NCBI GenBank assembly: GCA_029706075.1 | Contig: JAINUG010000088.1 | Location: 620,001 to 684,000, forward strand | Length of the DNA stretch: 64,000 nt | Direction: 5' to 3' | From: Aldrovandia affinis | Lineage: Eukaryota; Chordata; Actinopteri; Notacanthiformes; Halosauridae | Shown: positions 11,690-25,026 of the stretch, piece after piece | How the letters are laid out: every line of letters starts with the position of its first letter | Numbering within the stretch: position 1 is the first letter of the stretch | Translations under genes and position numbers: made by a program | The notes under the pieces: model-generated | The model's database searches: none | What the model saw: only the letters and a program-made list of their open reading frames with translations | Told to the model about the DNA's origin: nothing

Positions 11690-12328
11690 CCACACGTGTA
11701 AAACATTTAGGTCAATCTATAGGCTATAAAATGTCCAATAATGCAGTGGTTTGCAAGAGGAAGAATGGCAGCATTGTCACTTCTCGAAGATATCGCCAAC
11801 CGTGCAATAAGAAGGGAACGAGTTATTAGAGATTTTGACCTCAGTTTTAAATCAGACCACTTTTTCTTTACATCCTTCAGGGACCTTTGCTGCCCCCCAT
11901 TCACAGCCTGGGCTACAGACTACCAGGCCACGTACTTGGTTTTACTGGTAAAGCCACTGGAAAGGCTCCCAAACAGTGTCCCTGCACGCATCTGCACCTC
12001 CGCCAACAGGACCTCGATTTCGGTCTCGCTAAAATTATTTTTCTTGCAGCTCGCCATTATCAAGTAGAGGATTTGTGTTTTGATTCGAGCTCCTTTATAT
12101 GCTAATGATATTAATTAGGGGGCATTTACAAGATCTAAAACCATTCAGCTATGCACAATTTCAAGATCATTTGTGATTTATAGATTTCACATCTGGGGGA
12201 GTGGCATACGCATGTTTTTTTGTGCGTACGTTCAGTTTCTCTGAATCACACTTACGCACATTTCAGAAATGATCTTAGATCAAAGGTAGGATAGTTTCTA
12301 CGCAACCTTTTATAAATGAGGCCCCTGG
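11690..12328. mobile_element. PIF/Harbinger transposon remnant
   Basis: The minus strand from about 12,058 encodes a Myb/SANT-like domain as in Harbinger accessory proteins and NAIF1: 'NNFSETEIEVLLAEVQ', 'LFGSLSSGFTSKTK', one in-frame stop, then 'GGQQRSLKDVKKKWSDLK'. The plus strand at 11,750-11,850 gives 'LLEDIANRAIRRERVIRDF', resembling the N-terminus of a Harbinger DDE transposase. The right end 'cgcaaccttttataaatgaggccc' (about 12,305-12,328) resembles a Harbinger terminal repeat. The left end was not found. Non-autonomous and partial. Confidence 0.6.
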
Positions 12329-13355
12329 ACACTAATGGCCAAACGGACATAACCACAGAAGTATCAACAGCAAATGTGGCTGGTTCGACAACACATACGT
12401 ATTTTGTGCCAGAACATTCACCACACATCGGCTGAAGCTGTTGAGAGGGAGGGGTCTATTTAACGAATGAAACTGGTGGGCTCATTTTTAACTAACTAAT
12501 TGTTCATACTGTGGATTATTAATATTATTGTTATGTTGTTATTTTTGTCATTATTATTGTCTTTTAACTGTACAATTGTTATGAAAATGTATTATATATA
12601 TGTATGGCAAAATATGGCATGCCAATAAAGCATTTAAATGCAAGATTTTGGGTTAGAGAGACAACTTGTGAAGAGGAGGCACCGAGCAAGCTTTGACAAA
12701 CTTATTAGATTTCTTTGATCTACCATAAACAATTTACGCTCTTTGAACATTCCTCATAATCAATGGTGAGTACAAACCCACCTCTTCCTGCATACTATTA
12801 ACAAGTAAACTCTGTTCCATTACAACACAAAGGGAGTTTATCTAGAGAGAGACAGAAAGATAGAAAGCCTTTGTCTTTCAAATGTTTTTTATATCCTCTA
12901 AATGCATGTAGTGTGGCTTTGTATCTGGGATCAAGGTCCTTTTCTCTTGTTTCCTCTTTCTTGTTCTCCCTCCCCACACCACTCTCTAACTCACTTACTC
13001 TCTCCCTCTCAATGGAAGAGTGGAAGGGCATAGAGCCTGCCATGGTCATGCCATGTTCAGTGATCAGCGTGAGACAAACTTTTGCCAAATGAAAGCTTTC
13101 CTTACTTCTTCCTTTTTTTCTCTCTGCCTTTATCTTCCTCTCTCTCTACCCCACCCATTACGGAAAGGCTTGGTTGTAATTAGTTTGGGTGTGTTCCTTG
13201 TTCCTGTGTGTGTGTGTGTGTGTGTGGGGGGGGAGCAAGAACTGGACAAATATTGAGATCCGTGTTGGAGAGCGTGGAAAGGTGTGTTCTGTGTAAGTCC
13301 AGAGTAGTAGTGTGGGGTGAGCAAAAGAGGAGGAGCTTGCTAAGAATGGACATGC
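12329..13355. other. Upstream flank of the myadm-like gene; no further gene seen
   Basis: Contains a (tg)n run near 13,205-13,226. Several minus-strand open frames (12,798-13,088; 13,158-13,463) are low-complexity and lack domains. May hold regulatory sequence for the gene at 14,020, but I cannot point to specific sites. Confidence 0.4.
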
Positions 13356-13362
13356 TATAAAT
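13356..13362 (+). promoter_or_regulatory. Candidate TATA box upstream of the myadm-like gene
   Basis: 'tataaat' lies about 660 bp before the start codon. If used, transcription would begin near 13,390, with a long unspliced leader or a leader containing an unseen intron. Motif only. Confidence 0.25.
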
Positions 13363-13738
13363 GTATAACTGGTCCAGTCATAAAGGTGGCAGATAAGGAG
13401 AGGCAGGCAGGGTCGACGCCCCATCAGCATGCTCACCAACAATGCAGAAGCTCTGTTCCTCACAGCGATACCTGCACTGACTCGGACACACCTATCGGCC
13501 TTTTGAGGAAGGGCCTCTGATAAGGCGGAAGGGAAGGGAGTGGCCGGCCGGACAGATCAATCTCCTCCCAAATTCCCCTCAGTGTGAGCCCAAGCTTTGC
13601 TGCGGTACGGTGCGCTCAGAGAACTGGAGACCAGGAGTAGAGGGAGACTGGACAACTGGATCAACAGAGAGGAGGTTGGAAAGACTCACACAGGGAAACA
13701 GTGAAAATAGAGAAACAGAGTGAGCGAGTGAACAAGCA

Positions 13739-13740
<2 letters not shown>

Positions 13741-13770
<30 letters not shown>
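13741..13770. repeat. (GA)n microsatellite in the probable 5' UTR
   Basis: About 15 GA units between the candidate promoter and the start codon of the myadm-like gene. Confidence 0.9.
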
Positions 13771-13773
<3 letters not shown>

Positions 13774-14019
13774 AGAGAAAGAAACTGCTTTTGAAGTGTG
13801 TCTGAGAAGTGTGACTGCTCCTGTACCAAGTTTGAATAATACAAAGAGTATAGTGAGAAAGCAAGAGAAAGGTATATCCATAGAAAGTGTGATAGAGAGA
13901 GAGTGAACTGATTGTGCTTTTTTGTACCTGAGTGTGACTGTACCTGAGTTAGAGACTTTTGACACGAGAAGAAAACCGATAGGGACACTGCTCGTGAGGC
14001 AGACCAAAGTCAGATTGGG

Positions 14020-14868
14020 ATGGTTACCCTGGACGTTCGGACACTGATGGTGCCATTGGGCGTGGTGCGGATGTTGGAGGTGGTGCTGTCCTGCATCTCC
14101 TTCAGCTTGGCAGCATCGCAGGGCCACAGCAACTCCTCCTACTGGGCCTGGTGCATGTTCACCTGGTGTTTCTGCTGCTTCATGACCTTGCTCATCCTGA
14201 TTCTGGAGCTCACCAACCTCAACGCTAAAGTGCCCATTTCCTGGGATGACTTCACCACCGCCTTCGCCATGCTGGCCACCCTCATGGTGCTGGCCGCCTC
14301 CATCATCTATCCCACCTTCTACGCCAGGATTGGCTTTCCCCGGGCCATTGCCGCCACCGTCATGTCCTGCCTGTGCTTCGTGGTGTACGGCGCCGAAGTG
14401 GGCCTCACCCGGGCACGGCCCGGTGAGATCAGCGGCTTTCTGTCCACAGTGCCAGGCCTGCTCAAGGTTTTGGAGGCCTTTGTGGCCTGCATCATCTTCA
14501 TATCCCTGGACTCCAACCGCTACTTGCAGTTCAGTGGCCTGCAGTGGTGCGTGGCCATCTACTCCCTCTGCTTCATCTTCGCCCTCATTATCATCCTCTT
14601 CACCATCTGTCGCTTGCTCTCGCTGTTCCCCTTCTCCTTTGACAAGGTTCTGACCGGCTACAATATCCTGGCCGTTCTGATGTACATGACTGCTGTGGTC
14701 ATCTGGCCGCTCTATGCCTTCAAGAACAATGCCCGGCCCCCCAACTGCAACCACTGCTCCTGGGACGGTCTAGTGGTGGTGTCCTTCATGACCTGCATCA
14801 ACCTCATCGTCTACATCGTGGATACCGTCTACTCTGTACGCCTGGTGTTCTTCATCACCCCTGCTTAG
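14020..14868 (+). CDS. myadm: Myeloid-associated differentiation marker-like protein (two MARVEL domains)
   Basis: A single open frame of 282 codons. The protein is a multipass membrane protein of the MYADM family; mammalian MYADM sits at ordered membrane domains and affects Rac targeting, cell spreading and junctions. About eight hydrophobic segments form two MARVEL-type blocks: roughly residues 11-33, 44-63, 79-100, 107-127, 140-163, 176-200, 209-233 and 250-272. Family landmarks are 'MFTWCFC' (46-52), 'TRARPGEISGF' (130-140), 'VPGLLKVLEAFVACIIF' (144-160), 'WCVAIYSLCFI' (176-186) and 'WPLYAF' (229-234). A possible N-glycosylation site (N38-S-S) lies in the first loop. The start has a good context (G at -3 and +4); the length is close to the family's usual 300 or so. 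Resemblance to MYADM is stronger than to MYADML2. The coding part is GC-rich and lacks introns, as usual for the family. Fish often have several paralogues, so orthology is unsettled. Confidence 0.93.
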   Translation: MVTLDVRTLMVPLGVVRMLEVVLSCISFSLAASQGHSNSSYWAWCMFTWCFCCFMTLLILILELTNLNAKVPISWDDFTTAFAMLATLMVLAASIIYPTFYARIGFPRAIAATVMSCLCFVVYGAEVGLTRARPGEISGFLSTVPGLLKVLEAFVACIIFISLDSNRYLQFSGLQWCVAIYSLCFIFALIIILFTICRLLSLFPFSFDKVLTGYNILAVLMYMTAVVIWPLYAFKNNARPPNCNHCSWDGLVVVSFMTCINLIVYIVDTVYSVRLVFFITPA

Positions 14869-14971
14869 GCACTGCCAGCATTCCCTTCCCATGTGTCTGT
14901 AGGCCTGTGATTAGTTGAACGTCTGGGTGGAACTGGACAGTTGAACTGCATGGAGGTTATGCACCAGGCCT

Positions 14972-14977
14972 ATTAAA
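14972..14977 (+). terminator. Candidate polyadenylation signal ATTAAA for the myadm-like gene
   Basis: 'attaaa' lies 104 bp after the stop codon. A later signal further downstream would give a longer 3' UTR; sequence alone does not decide. Confidence 0.35.
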
Positions 14978-15977
14978 GATCTGGCATTATGCTTATTGAG
15001 CATTTGAAAAGACTTTGAGGTACAACAACTTTTTCAAAGCGCAAACATGGCTCTGTGTTCAGTGAAACACTATATGGAATATATTTACATATACACACAT
15101 ACATACTTACTGTATATCGCAGATTATTTTGGAGCAGGTTTTGGAAATGATTTTTTAAATATGTTCTATGCTGCTGTGCCACATTGATGATGATTATTTT
15201 GAAACATGTACAGCATAAAACACATACAATTAAACCCAAAAAGAGTGCAGCATAGTACAAATGCCATATAGTCTCCAGCTGCAGATATCTATAATGCATA
15301 TTCATGTTAATTTTGTATTTTCTGTTGCTTGTCACCTTGTCTCTCTGAATATGAATTCAGCCCTTCTGTACCACATATGTCACTGCTTGCCAACTAAAGA
15401 TAATTGAAATCAAAAGTGCTATACTGTATTCTTGATTGTTTTCCTTGCGTTCCATCAGTTTGGCTGTCTGTGAGTTGGGCTTTTAGCAGAACCGGATAAA
15501 CTGATAAGCAGGCAGGTAGGCAGATGGCCAGGTAGACAGATGGGACAAAACCTTTTTCCTTTGCTTTGAATACCAGTAGGTGATGAAAGCAATGTGTTTT
15601 AGGATGCATGTTTAGAAAGAGGAGATCTGGCATTAGCCTTGTAACATATTCATTCAGACCTCCCACTGTGTTTACCTGTGATAAGAAATGAGGATAAACT
15701 AAAAGCCAGAGAGAGAGCAGGTGGAGTGTGAGACACTGAACTTTGTAGCCACAGCCCATTAAAGAATGTATTTTCCTTTTTTCTTTTTTTACACTTTATC
15801 AGTCCTTATCATGCCTTATATTTGCTTGTTGGGATAAAGAGCAGGTAGGAATGAGAGGGACATAGGAGTGATAAAATGCTCAAACATCCTCCTCCTCTTA
15901 CTGCAATGAAATTCATCCTAGATCAGCACTCCTACTCTGAGTATTATGAATGCAGACCCGGATCTCATATCTGTGTT
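14978..15977. other. 3' flank or UTR of the myadm-like gene
   Basis: No coding or repeat signature. Open frames at 14,973-15,335 and 15,394-15,759 on the minus strand have no domain. Confidence 0.4.
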
Positions 15978-16879
<902 letters not shown>

Positions 16880-17097
16880 CATTTACATTACATGGATGGA
16901 CATCTCTCATCCAGAGGGACCTACACAGTTTACATTTCTTTATATACAATCCATTTATACAGCTGGATATTTTACTGAAGAAATTCAGGTTAAGTACCTT
17001 GCTCAAGGGTACAACGGCAGTGCCCCCACCTGGGAATTGAACCTACAACCTCTGAGTTACGAGCCCAGTTCCCTAACTATTACACTACACTGCCGCC
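16880..17097 (-). mobile_element. L2-tailed tRNA-type SINE
   Basis: The tail is at the left ('gcatttacattacat', 'catccagagggacc', an altered L2 end). The head is at the right, with the complement of a B box ('gggaattgaacctacaacc') and 'cactacactgccgcc'. The middle ('gttaagtaccttgctcaagg') is shared with 32,537-32,757. The minus-strand orientation follows from the head position. Target duplication unclear (perhaps 'taagca'). Confidence 0.8.
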
Positions 17098-17338
17098 AAG
17101 TAAGCAATCTGTTGCAGTGCAGTGCTGGGGTCTGTTGCTCCCCAGAGGGAGGTGCAATATTTTTGTCCTGTTAGCTCAAGTTCATGAAACAGGTTCCTCA
17201 GTCAAACAGGAAGCATGGATATGGGTTCTCCCTGGGACTGGCCTCTTTGTTCTGTGCCCTGTCTCTTTATAGGGGTTGACACTCATCCAGGCTGAGTGTT
17301 GATTCATTGGTAGTTTTTTTAACATTTTAGATATGAAT

Positions 17339-17339
<1 letters not shown>

Positions 17340-17381
<42 letters not shown>

Positions 17382-17427
17382 AACACATACACATGCACAT
17401 GCACATGCACATGCACATGCACATGCA
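17340..17427. repeat. (AC)n followed by (ACATGC)n microsatellite
   Basis: A pure AC run at 17,340-17,377, then about six copies of 'acatgc'. A second AC-rich patch follows to about 17,490. Confidence 0.95.
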
Positions 17428-17534
17428 AACACACCAACACCGCCCCACACAAACATGTACACACACATGCATCCCCCCACACACACACAGAAACAGGTTC
17501 CGTCTTCTGCGTCTGTGACTTCAAAGTCAATGGG

Positions 17535-17890
17535 TTTGCTCTGGATAAAAGCCTCTGCTAAATGCTGTAAATGTAGATCAGTGGAGGTTTCTATAAGACA
17601 ACAGGTGAAGCAATGCTTCACCAAAAAACAAGCAGACAAAAAAACATAACACACATCACATAAAACATATTTTTTTAAATATTCAAAATACATTTTTTTA
17701 CATGTCTTTTGAATAAAAGCTCATGGACATAATATGCTGGCTTTATCTGCATAATGATATGCTGTTTATACACATATAAAGACAATGAGTGCTGTTTTAA
17801 AAAAGGGGGCGGGGGGTTGCTCGAGTGGTTGCTTCACCAAAAAATGTGGTCACCAGCCGCCACTGATGTAGATGTAAATGTAAATGAGTT
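17535..17890 (+). mobile_element. L2 3'-end fragment split by a hAT MITE
   Basis: 'tgctctggataaaagcctct' plus 'gctaaatgctgtaaatgtagat' (17,537-17,578) is an L2-type terminus; its tail resumes at 17,866 with 'atgtagatgtaaatgtaaat'. Confidence 0.8.
17579..17865. mobile_element. hAT-type MITE, 287 bp (CAGTGG ends)
   Basis: The ends are 'cagtggaggtttct' and '...agccgccactg'. 'ggtgaagcaatgcttcacc' near the left end is complementary to 'gcttcaccaaaaaatg' near the right. A perfect 8-bp target duplication, 'atgtagat', flanks it (17,571-17,578 and 17,866-17,873), as hAT transposases produce. No coding capacity. Confidence 0.85.
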
Positions 17891-18375
17891 ATGGTGCCTC
17901 GTTAAGGCAACTTCTGTGCTCGTTGCAATTAATGTCAAGTCTATAGGGAGTGCACTAGTGGATTTCATCAGTAGAAGCTGGCAAACACTGAAACATGCAG
18001 CGCTAAAGTCAGCCTCACATTAGCTTCCATTGTTTGCAGTTTGTTATCAATAAAAATGGCCAAAGGGCCCACTGCCCCTCAGAGCAGTGACAACTGGCTG
18101 TGATTTACATTTTTTAATACACCCCATGGAGATATTCAACAGCTGGTGTTTATATTATTCCTGCACGCTTCCCTGATTCCTGAATGATTCAACATGAGCC
18201 GCTTGACAAGATGAGTATGCATTGTTCTCCATTGGGACAAATCAATTTCAAAGCAAGCTGGAGCATTATTACTGTTATTATGTGTTTGTTTTTGCCTAGA
18301 GTCAACTTAAGCCTCAAGGGACAAAGAGAATAATTTTCAGACTTTGTTGGAGTCATTGTAAAATGCCAGTGTGGC
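17891..18375. other. No gene or repeat recognised
   Basis: Ordinary intergenic sequence. Confidence 0.45.
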
Positions 18376-18560
18376 ACTGGAGTGGGCAGCCCTTCAGGAC
18401 GGAGGACACAGGACAGGACACAGCAACGTCACAGGAAGGAAATGTTTCACAAGGAACCGGGGCAGCTGTCTGGTACTGGATCTGGGAGACAGCTGCATCC
18501 AATTTCTCAATCACACAGCCGTCTCTCATTCGGTAATCAGGTGTGGCTCACACTGTGGCT
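18376..18560 (+). mobile_element. LTR fragment of the Gmr1-like Gypsy family
   Basis: Closely matches the 26,540-26,690 part of the LTR at the end of the 21.2-26.9 kb element (shared 'aggaaggaaatgtttcac', 'ggatctgggagacagctg', 'catccaatttctcaatcac'). A fossil fragment; no internal region beside it. Confidence 0.75.
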
Positions 18561-18562
18561 GA

Positions 18563-19495
<933 letters not shown>

Positions 19496-19508
19496 ATTAA
19501 CGTTACAC

Positions 19509-19872
19509 TTTGGCGGATAGCGTAGCACCCCACTTTGGCTGGTCCAGTGTGGTGTGCACTGCCTGTCAGGGATGCGGTTCGAAACCCGCGTCTCTACCAG
19601 ACCGGCCCTGGTTGTCAGCCCGATCGGAGGCGGCGTTTGGCTGTCCGCCTCCGGGGGAGGGGGGAGGGTGAGCCGGCATGAGTCCGTCGAGGAGCAGGAA
19701 AAAGGCGTTCGTAGTAGAATTCCGTCTCGGAAGAGGCGGATAAATTCGGCCCGGAGATAATGTCTCGCCCCGGAGAACGGGCGGCGGACTCGTGCGGGAG
19801 GGGGAATTGAGATAAATAGAGGGTATAATTGGCAACCAAATTGGGAGAAAAATTCAAAGAAAAAAATAAAAA
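19509..19872 (+). mobile_element. tRNA-derived SINE (copy 2)
   Basis: Head 'tggcggatagcgtagcac', B box 'ggttcgaaacc' near 19,577, body 'ggccctggttgtcagcccga', 'tggctgtccgcctccggg', and an A-rich tail after 'ccaaattgggagaaaaa'. A perfect 13-bp target duplication 'aattaacgttaca' lies at 19,496-19,508 and 19,873-19,885. Confidence 0.92.
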
Positions 19873-19885
19873 AATTAACGTTACA

Positions 19886-20757
19886 TGTATGCGAGGTGCA
19901 ATACCGACATAAATTGTGGGGACAGTATACCACCTGTGAAGTGACTGTGTCATTGCCGCTGCATAGAGACAAATATGCATGCATGCCAGAATAGCTGGTG
20001 AGAAATTTCCAACATTTTAAGCCTGGACAAGTAAACATGCAAAAATAAATGGAAGCAGATCCAAGATCATTATGTACGAGCACAGCGGAAAATGCTGAAG
20101 AAACGTTACTTTAATATTTAACACACAATTGCCATCATTTACTTGTGAACTAACATTCGATTTATGAGGCTGACACTTATAAAGAAGTGCAGCATTTGTC
20201 TTAAAAATTGGGGGGGAAAAATAATGTATTTAAGGCAATACTGAATATAGCTTTTCCTCTGCGATTTAGACGGCGTTCCAAATACAACATTTATTAAAGT
20301 TAACGTTAAGTAGTTTGGGAGTACGTTATAGTGGTATTAACTGACTGTTACCCCTTTTCAGTTGTAAATGTAATGTAAAGAATCGAAGAAAATATTAGAT
20401 TTTTTTTTTAAAGAACCGAAGAAAATATTAGATAATCTAATATTAGAAAATATTAGATTCGTTTAGGATGACACTCGGTAGCCACGGAGCGGTAATCTTA
20501 CTCGCAGTTCACAGTCCACGGCAGGAGAAACCCAGGATCACACCGGGCACAAGATAGCACTCGTTGTTTGCAGTCCACAACAGCAAAACAGCCAAATCCC
20601 AGCAGGAGCAAACAAACCGCACAATATTGGCAACAGTTGAACCCCATAAGCATGGGAAGACAGGATAAATATAAAAAGTGTCAATACATAAGCTGAGATA
20701 CTGAGATGACTTTACTAAGTTCAGAAACTGACGTTTAAAAAGTTAATGTTTAAAATA
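19886..20757. other. No gene recognised
   Basis: Contains a short local duplication around 20,380-20,458 ('gaagaaaatattagat' several times, partly inverted). Nothing coding is visible. Confidence 0.4.
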
Positions 20758-21145
20758 TATTTTTTTTTTTAATACATTTATTTCAGATTTTTCCAGTTTT
20801 TCTCCCAATTTGGTTGCCAATTAAACCCTCTATTTATTTCAATTCCCCACCCCTACGAGTCCGTTGGCCGTCCTCCGGGAGAGAGATACAAATTCCTGGC
20901 CGATTCTTCCCACCTCTTCCGAGACGGGAATTCTTCCACAGACACCTTAACCTTCTCCTCGACGGACTCGTGCCGGCTCTCCCTCCCCCCTCCCCCGGAG
21001 GCGGACAGCCAAATGCCGCCTTCCGATCGGGCTGACGACCAGGGCTGGTCTGGTAGAGACGCGGGTTTCGATCTGCGTCCCTGATGGGCAGTGCACACCA
21101 CTCCGAAGCGTGGTGCGTTAGACCGCTACGCCATCCGCCAGCCCT
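20758..21145 (-). mobile_element. tRNA-derived SINE (copy 3)
   Basis: Reverse complement of the same family: T-rich tail at the left, 'tctcccaatttggttgcc' near 20,800, and the head at the right end ('gcgttagaccgctacgccat', 'ccgccagccct'). It lies just ahead of the gag region of the Gmr1-like fossil. Confidence 0.88.
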
Positions 21146-21783
21146 AAACATTTTTAAAAGCAGAGCCAGTTTCAAGAGGCAGCTATACCACAGCCATCTT
21201 GAATCTGCATGGAGAACCTGATGCGTCAGCTGATGGCTCTGCACGTGGCTCAACAGCAGCCGAGACTGACTATTTTGGAGGCCTGCACCGGAACACGGCG
21301 GCCCTGGACTAACGCACTCAGCAGGAGGAAGGCTTTGCGGACCAGGTTCCCTTGCCTCCCAGCAGATGCCATGTGAAGGTTTGCCTCACAAAAATGGCAG
21401 AGGGTGATGGCATTGAGGCTTTCCTTTGCATGACCGAGCTCACTGCTGAATGGGAGGTTGGGAACCAGAGCAGTGGACTAATATCCTAGCGCCATTGCTC
21501 AGCGACTGCGCACTCTAAGCATATCATGATCTCCCTGCTCGAGCCACTGGGGATTATCACCAGCTAAAGGTGGAGATACTAAGCCGTGCGAGCCTTATCA
21601 CTGTCGGTGCTGCTCAATGATTCCGGAACTGGGGGTTTCAGCAGGGACTGTTGATTCATGAGCAAGCTTACGACCTGCTCAGGAAATGAAACAAGCCTGC
21701 TGGTTTGGTCCTGGGCCGGCATCCCCCTAACCTCCTTCGCACCACGCCACCTGAACATCAGCAGAGGAGAGAGAAAGAGCAGA

Positions 21784-23030
21784 ATTACATTACATTACAT
21801 TATAGGCATTTGGCAGACGCTCTTATCCAGAGCGACGTACAACAAAGTGTTAACCGTAGTCAAGAACAGTTTAGCTGAAAGCCACCCTAGTGGGAAGTAC
21901 AATTCCTGGGTGCTAGGAGCAACCACATAGTTAAACTAGGACCCTGTAGGTAAATCTGTAGCCACAATTCAGAGGTAGCAGTAAAGCACTCAATGCAGGA
22001 AATAATGCCTAAGCCTAATACAATACATAAACAAGTAGACGTGTAAACTAAGTGACTATGTCCCTAAATTAACAAAACCGGACTACGGGGAGAGGTGCAC
22101 CCTGAAGAGGTGAGTCTTCAGTCGACGCTTGAAGGTGGCCAGGGTCTCAGCTGTTCTGACTTCCACCGGAAGGTCATTCCACCATCGTGGAGCCAGAACC
22201 GACAGGAGACGTGACCGGGAAGCGCAGGTGCGGAGGGGGGGAGGTGCTAGGCGTCCTGAGGTAGCAGAACGGAGAGGTCTGGCAGGTGTGTAGGGTTTGA
22301 AGATCTTGGTGAGGTATGTTGGGGCTGATCCCTTGACTGCCTGGTATGCTAGGACCAATGTCTTGAATTTGATGCGAGCTATAACAGGCAGCCAGTGGAG
22401 GGTAGTGAGCAGGGGGTGACATGGGAGTGTCGAGGAAGGTTGTAGATCAGGACGGGCCGCAGCGTTCTGGATGAGTTGCAGGGGTCTGATGGCAGATGCG
22501 GGAAGGCCAGCCAGGAGCGAGTTGCAGTAGTCCAAGCGGGACAGTACCATTGCTTGGACCAGGAGCTGGGTAGAGTACGTGGTAAGGAAGGGACGGATCC
22601 TCCTGATGTTATACAGGAAGAATCTGCACGCCCGGCTTACCGCTGCAATGTTCATTGATAGGGACAGCCTGTTGTCCATCACCACACCGAGATTCTTCGC
22701 GCAGGGTGATGATGTCACCAGGGTGTCACCTAGAGAAATGGAGAAATCAAGGTGGGGAGAGTTTAGGGCAGGAATGAAGATTAGCTCTGTTTTACCTGGG
22801 TTGAGCTTTAGGTGGTGACTGTCCATCCAGCTCTGAATGTCCCCCAGGCAAGCAGCGATGCGGGTAGAGACCTGAGTGTCTGATGGGGAGAAGGAGAGAA
22901 AGAGTTGAGTGTCATCAGCATAACAATGGTAAGATAAGCCGTGGGCAGAGATTACAGAGCCAAGGGAGCGGGTGTACAGGGAGAAGAGAAGGGGACCGAG
23001 GACTGAGCCCTGTGGAACCCCGGTGGGGAG
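21784..23030 (-). mobile_element. L2-clade LINE 3' part (copy C), nested in the Gmr1-like fossil
   Basis: Minus strand. The tail is at the left ('attacattacattataggca', 'cagacgctcttatccagagc'). Reading from 23,030 down to 22,083, the frame is open: '[20 protein letters not shown]', '[20 protein letters not shown]', '[20 protein letters not shown]', '[20 protein letters not shown]', '[20 protein letters not shown]', ending '[13 protein letters not shown]'. It is 5'-truncated within the RT. The intact frame makes this the best-preserved L2 in the window and younger than its host element. Confidence 0.92.
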
Positions 23031-24273
23031 AATCCCCTCCCATGTCAAGTGTGGGGGTAGTGGGCACCACCAACAGCAGTGCCCAGCTACAGATGAGCTA
23101 ATGCCCATGGATCTGGGGCTCTGCACTCCTCCCCAGCGACCTCTCTGCTGTGATTGCCATCTTCTGGAAGCAGAGGTGCACATGAGCTCCCTGGCAGCCT
23201 GAACATATTGCGCTCAGATGGGGGACCAAGAGGTGCACGCGCTGCTGGGCTCCGGCAGTGCCATCACGGTAATGAGACCCAAACTACTTGCGCCTGTGTG
23301 GCTGGGAGTAGTGATGAATCCCTCCCCAACTTTACACTGGCGACGAGGATTGAAAACTTTTTTCCACGAATATGGCTGCTGCTTTGCCGTCATTCCCTGC
23401 TTTTGATGTCAATGACTTTTCATACTGGACACCATTCATAAACACCTAGAGGGTCCAAAAACATCAGCTCGGCTCCTGTTTGCGGACGCCCTACAATCCC
23501 ACATCCTGGCCGACAAACTTATGAACCGCTTCGACTTGAATCACCAGCTAATTCTGTGGATCATGGTCATTCTTACCCGCACCCTCTGACACATTAGTCA
23601 CCAACCACTGTGGGTCAGGTTAACCCACAGAACACTCTCTGATCCCGGTACACACCCCCATGAGAGACACCGACTCCCCAGACCGGGACGGAGGCTAGGA
23701 GAGTACCCAGGGAGACTGTTAAGAACAGTCACAACTCCTAGTACCAGAGCAGTATGTCCCCATTGTGCTTGAGCTGGCCCACAGCCACATCCCGGGGGCC
23801 TATCTAGGCATGGACTAAACCCGGGACTGGATCCTGCAACGTTTTCTTCTGGCCTGGTTTGTATACCGTAGTGGCTGCTTACTGCCGGGACTGCTTCACC
23901 TGTCAGCGTACCTCTCCGGCTCGCCCACCTCCAGCACCTCTGATTCTACTCCCAATCATTGATGTACCATTTGAGCGGATTGGGATGGATCAAGTGGGGC
24001 CTCTGCCACAGTCTGTAAGGGCGCACTAGTATCTCCTGGTGGTGTTCGACTACGCCACACAATACCCAGAAGCCGTGCTGCTGTGCACCATAATCACCAA
24101 GGCCATCACCAGGGAACTGGTGCTACTGTTCTCCCAGGTCAGCTGGGAAATCCTTATGGACTTGGTGACCCCTTTCATGTCTCAGTTGTTGTGTGAGCTG
24201 TGCCACCTTTTTAACATCAAACAGCTCTGCACCCCCATCTACCAACCACAGACAGACAGGTGGAGTGCTTTAA

Positions 24274-25026
24274 ACCCCTGAGGTCCGTGCTTAGCTCAGA
24301 GAAGCTTTGCGATTTTGGCGTGGTCTGATATTTATCTCAATTTCATCAACGTAACACACATTTACTCCAAAGTGTTTGATATTTTTATTTGAAGGACAAT
24401 CACAGCTACATTTATATGCCATCAATAGTTTGGTCAGTATCATATGCAGCTTGTAAATAGATCTACAAACACACAAGTTATAAAGAGTAAATTTTTCTGC
24501 CATCACAAAAGTTGTGAAAGCACACACTAAACTATAGTGACAAATTGTTCATCAAGGTCTTGGTTATGTAAGGATGTCAAAATAGTTTAGGACATCTGAG
24601 ATCTAAATAGCTAAAAAACTGTTTTTATCAGAACTGGTCAAATGTATTTCAGGCTGTGGGAGGGCTATATGCTAATTTCCTGAATATTCATGATCCACAC
24701 CTGAGGGTTGTCCACACCTGTAAGATCTGTCAGATGGGCCATCTCTCTCTCAAAGGCCATCAGACAAAGACAAAAGCCATCAGAGTAAGCAATAGTCAGT
24801 GAGCCATGCATTTGGTAAGATTCATTGAAAACATCACACAAACTATATACAAAAAATTCTAAATTAAAACATGGTGAGACAATCGGTTTCTGTCAATGTT
24901 TTTGCCGCGTGTGTATGATAAAATCTTTTTTTTAATTAAATGTTTAAATTTTTTTTTTAAATTACTAAATAGTAATATACTTTTATTGCTGCTCGGATCG
25001 TCGGCGATCCAGTCGACCTCAGGGGG
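24274..25026. mobile_element. piggyBac-type MITE, 753 bp, TTAA target
   Basis: Flanked by TTAA on both sides (24,270-24,273 and 25,027-25,030). The ends are 'acccctgaggtccgtg' and '...tcgacctcaggggg'; read inward both give (a/c)cccctgaggtc. The TTAA duplication and CCC-type ends are characteristic of piggyBac. No transposase is inside. It splits the integrase region of the Gmr1-like fossil. Confidence 0.82.

Noticed and set aside
13579-14754. 391-codon minus-strand open frame opposite the myadm-like gene
   Set aside because: It is the antisense shadow of a GC-rich coding exon plus a GA repeat. It has glycine/glutamate/histidine-rich composition and no domain, while the plus strand encodes a clear MYADM protein.
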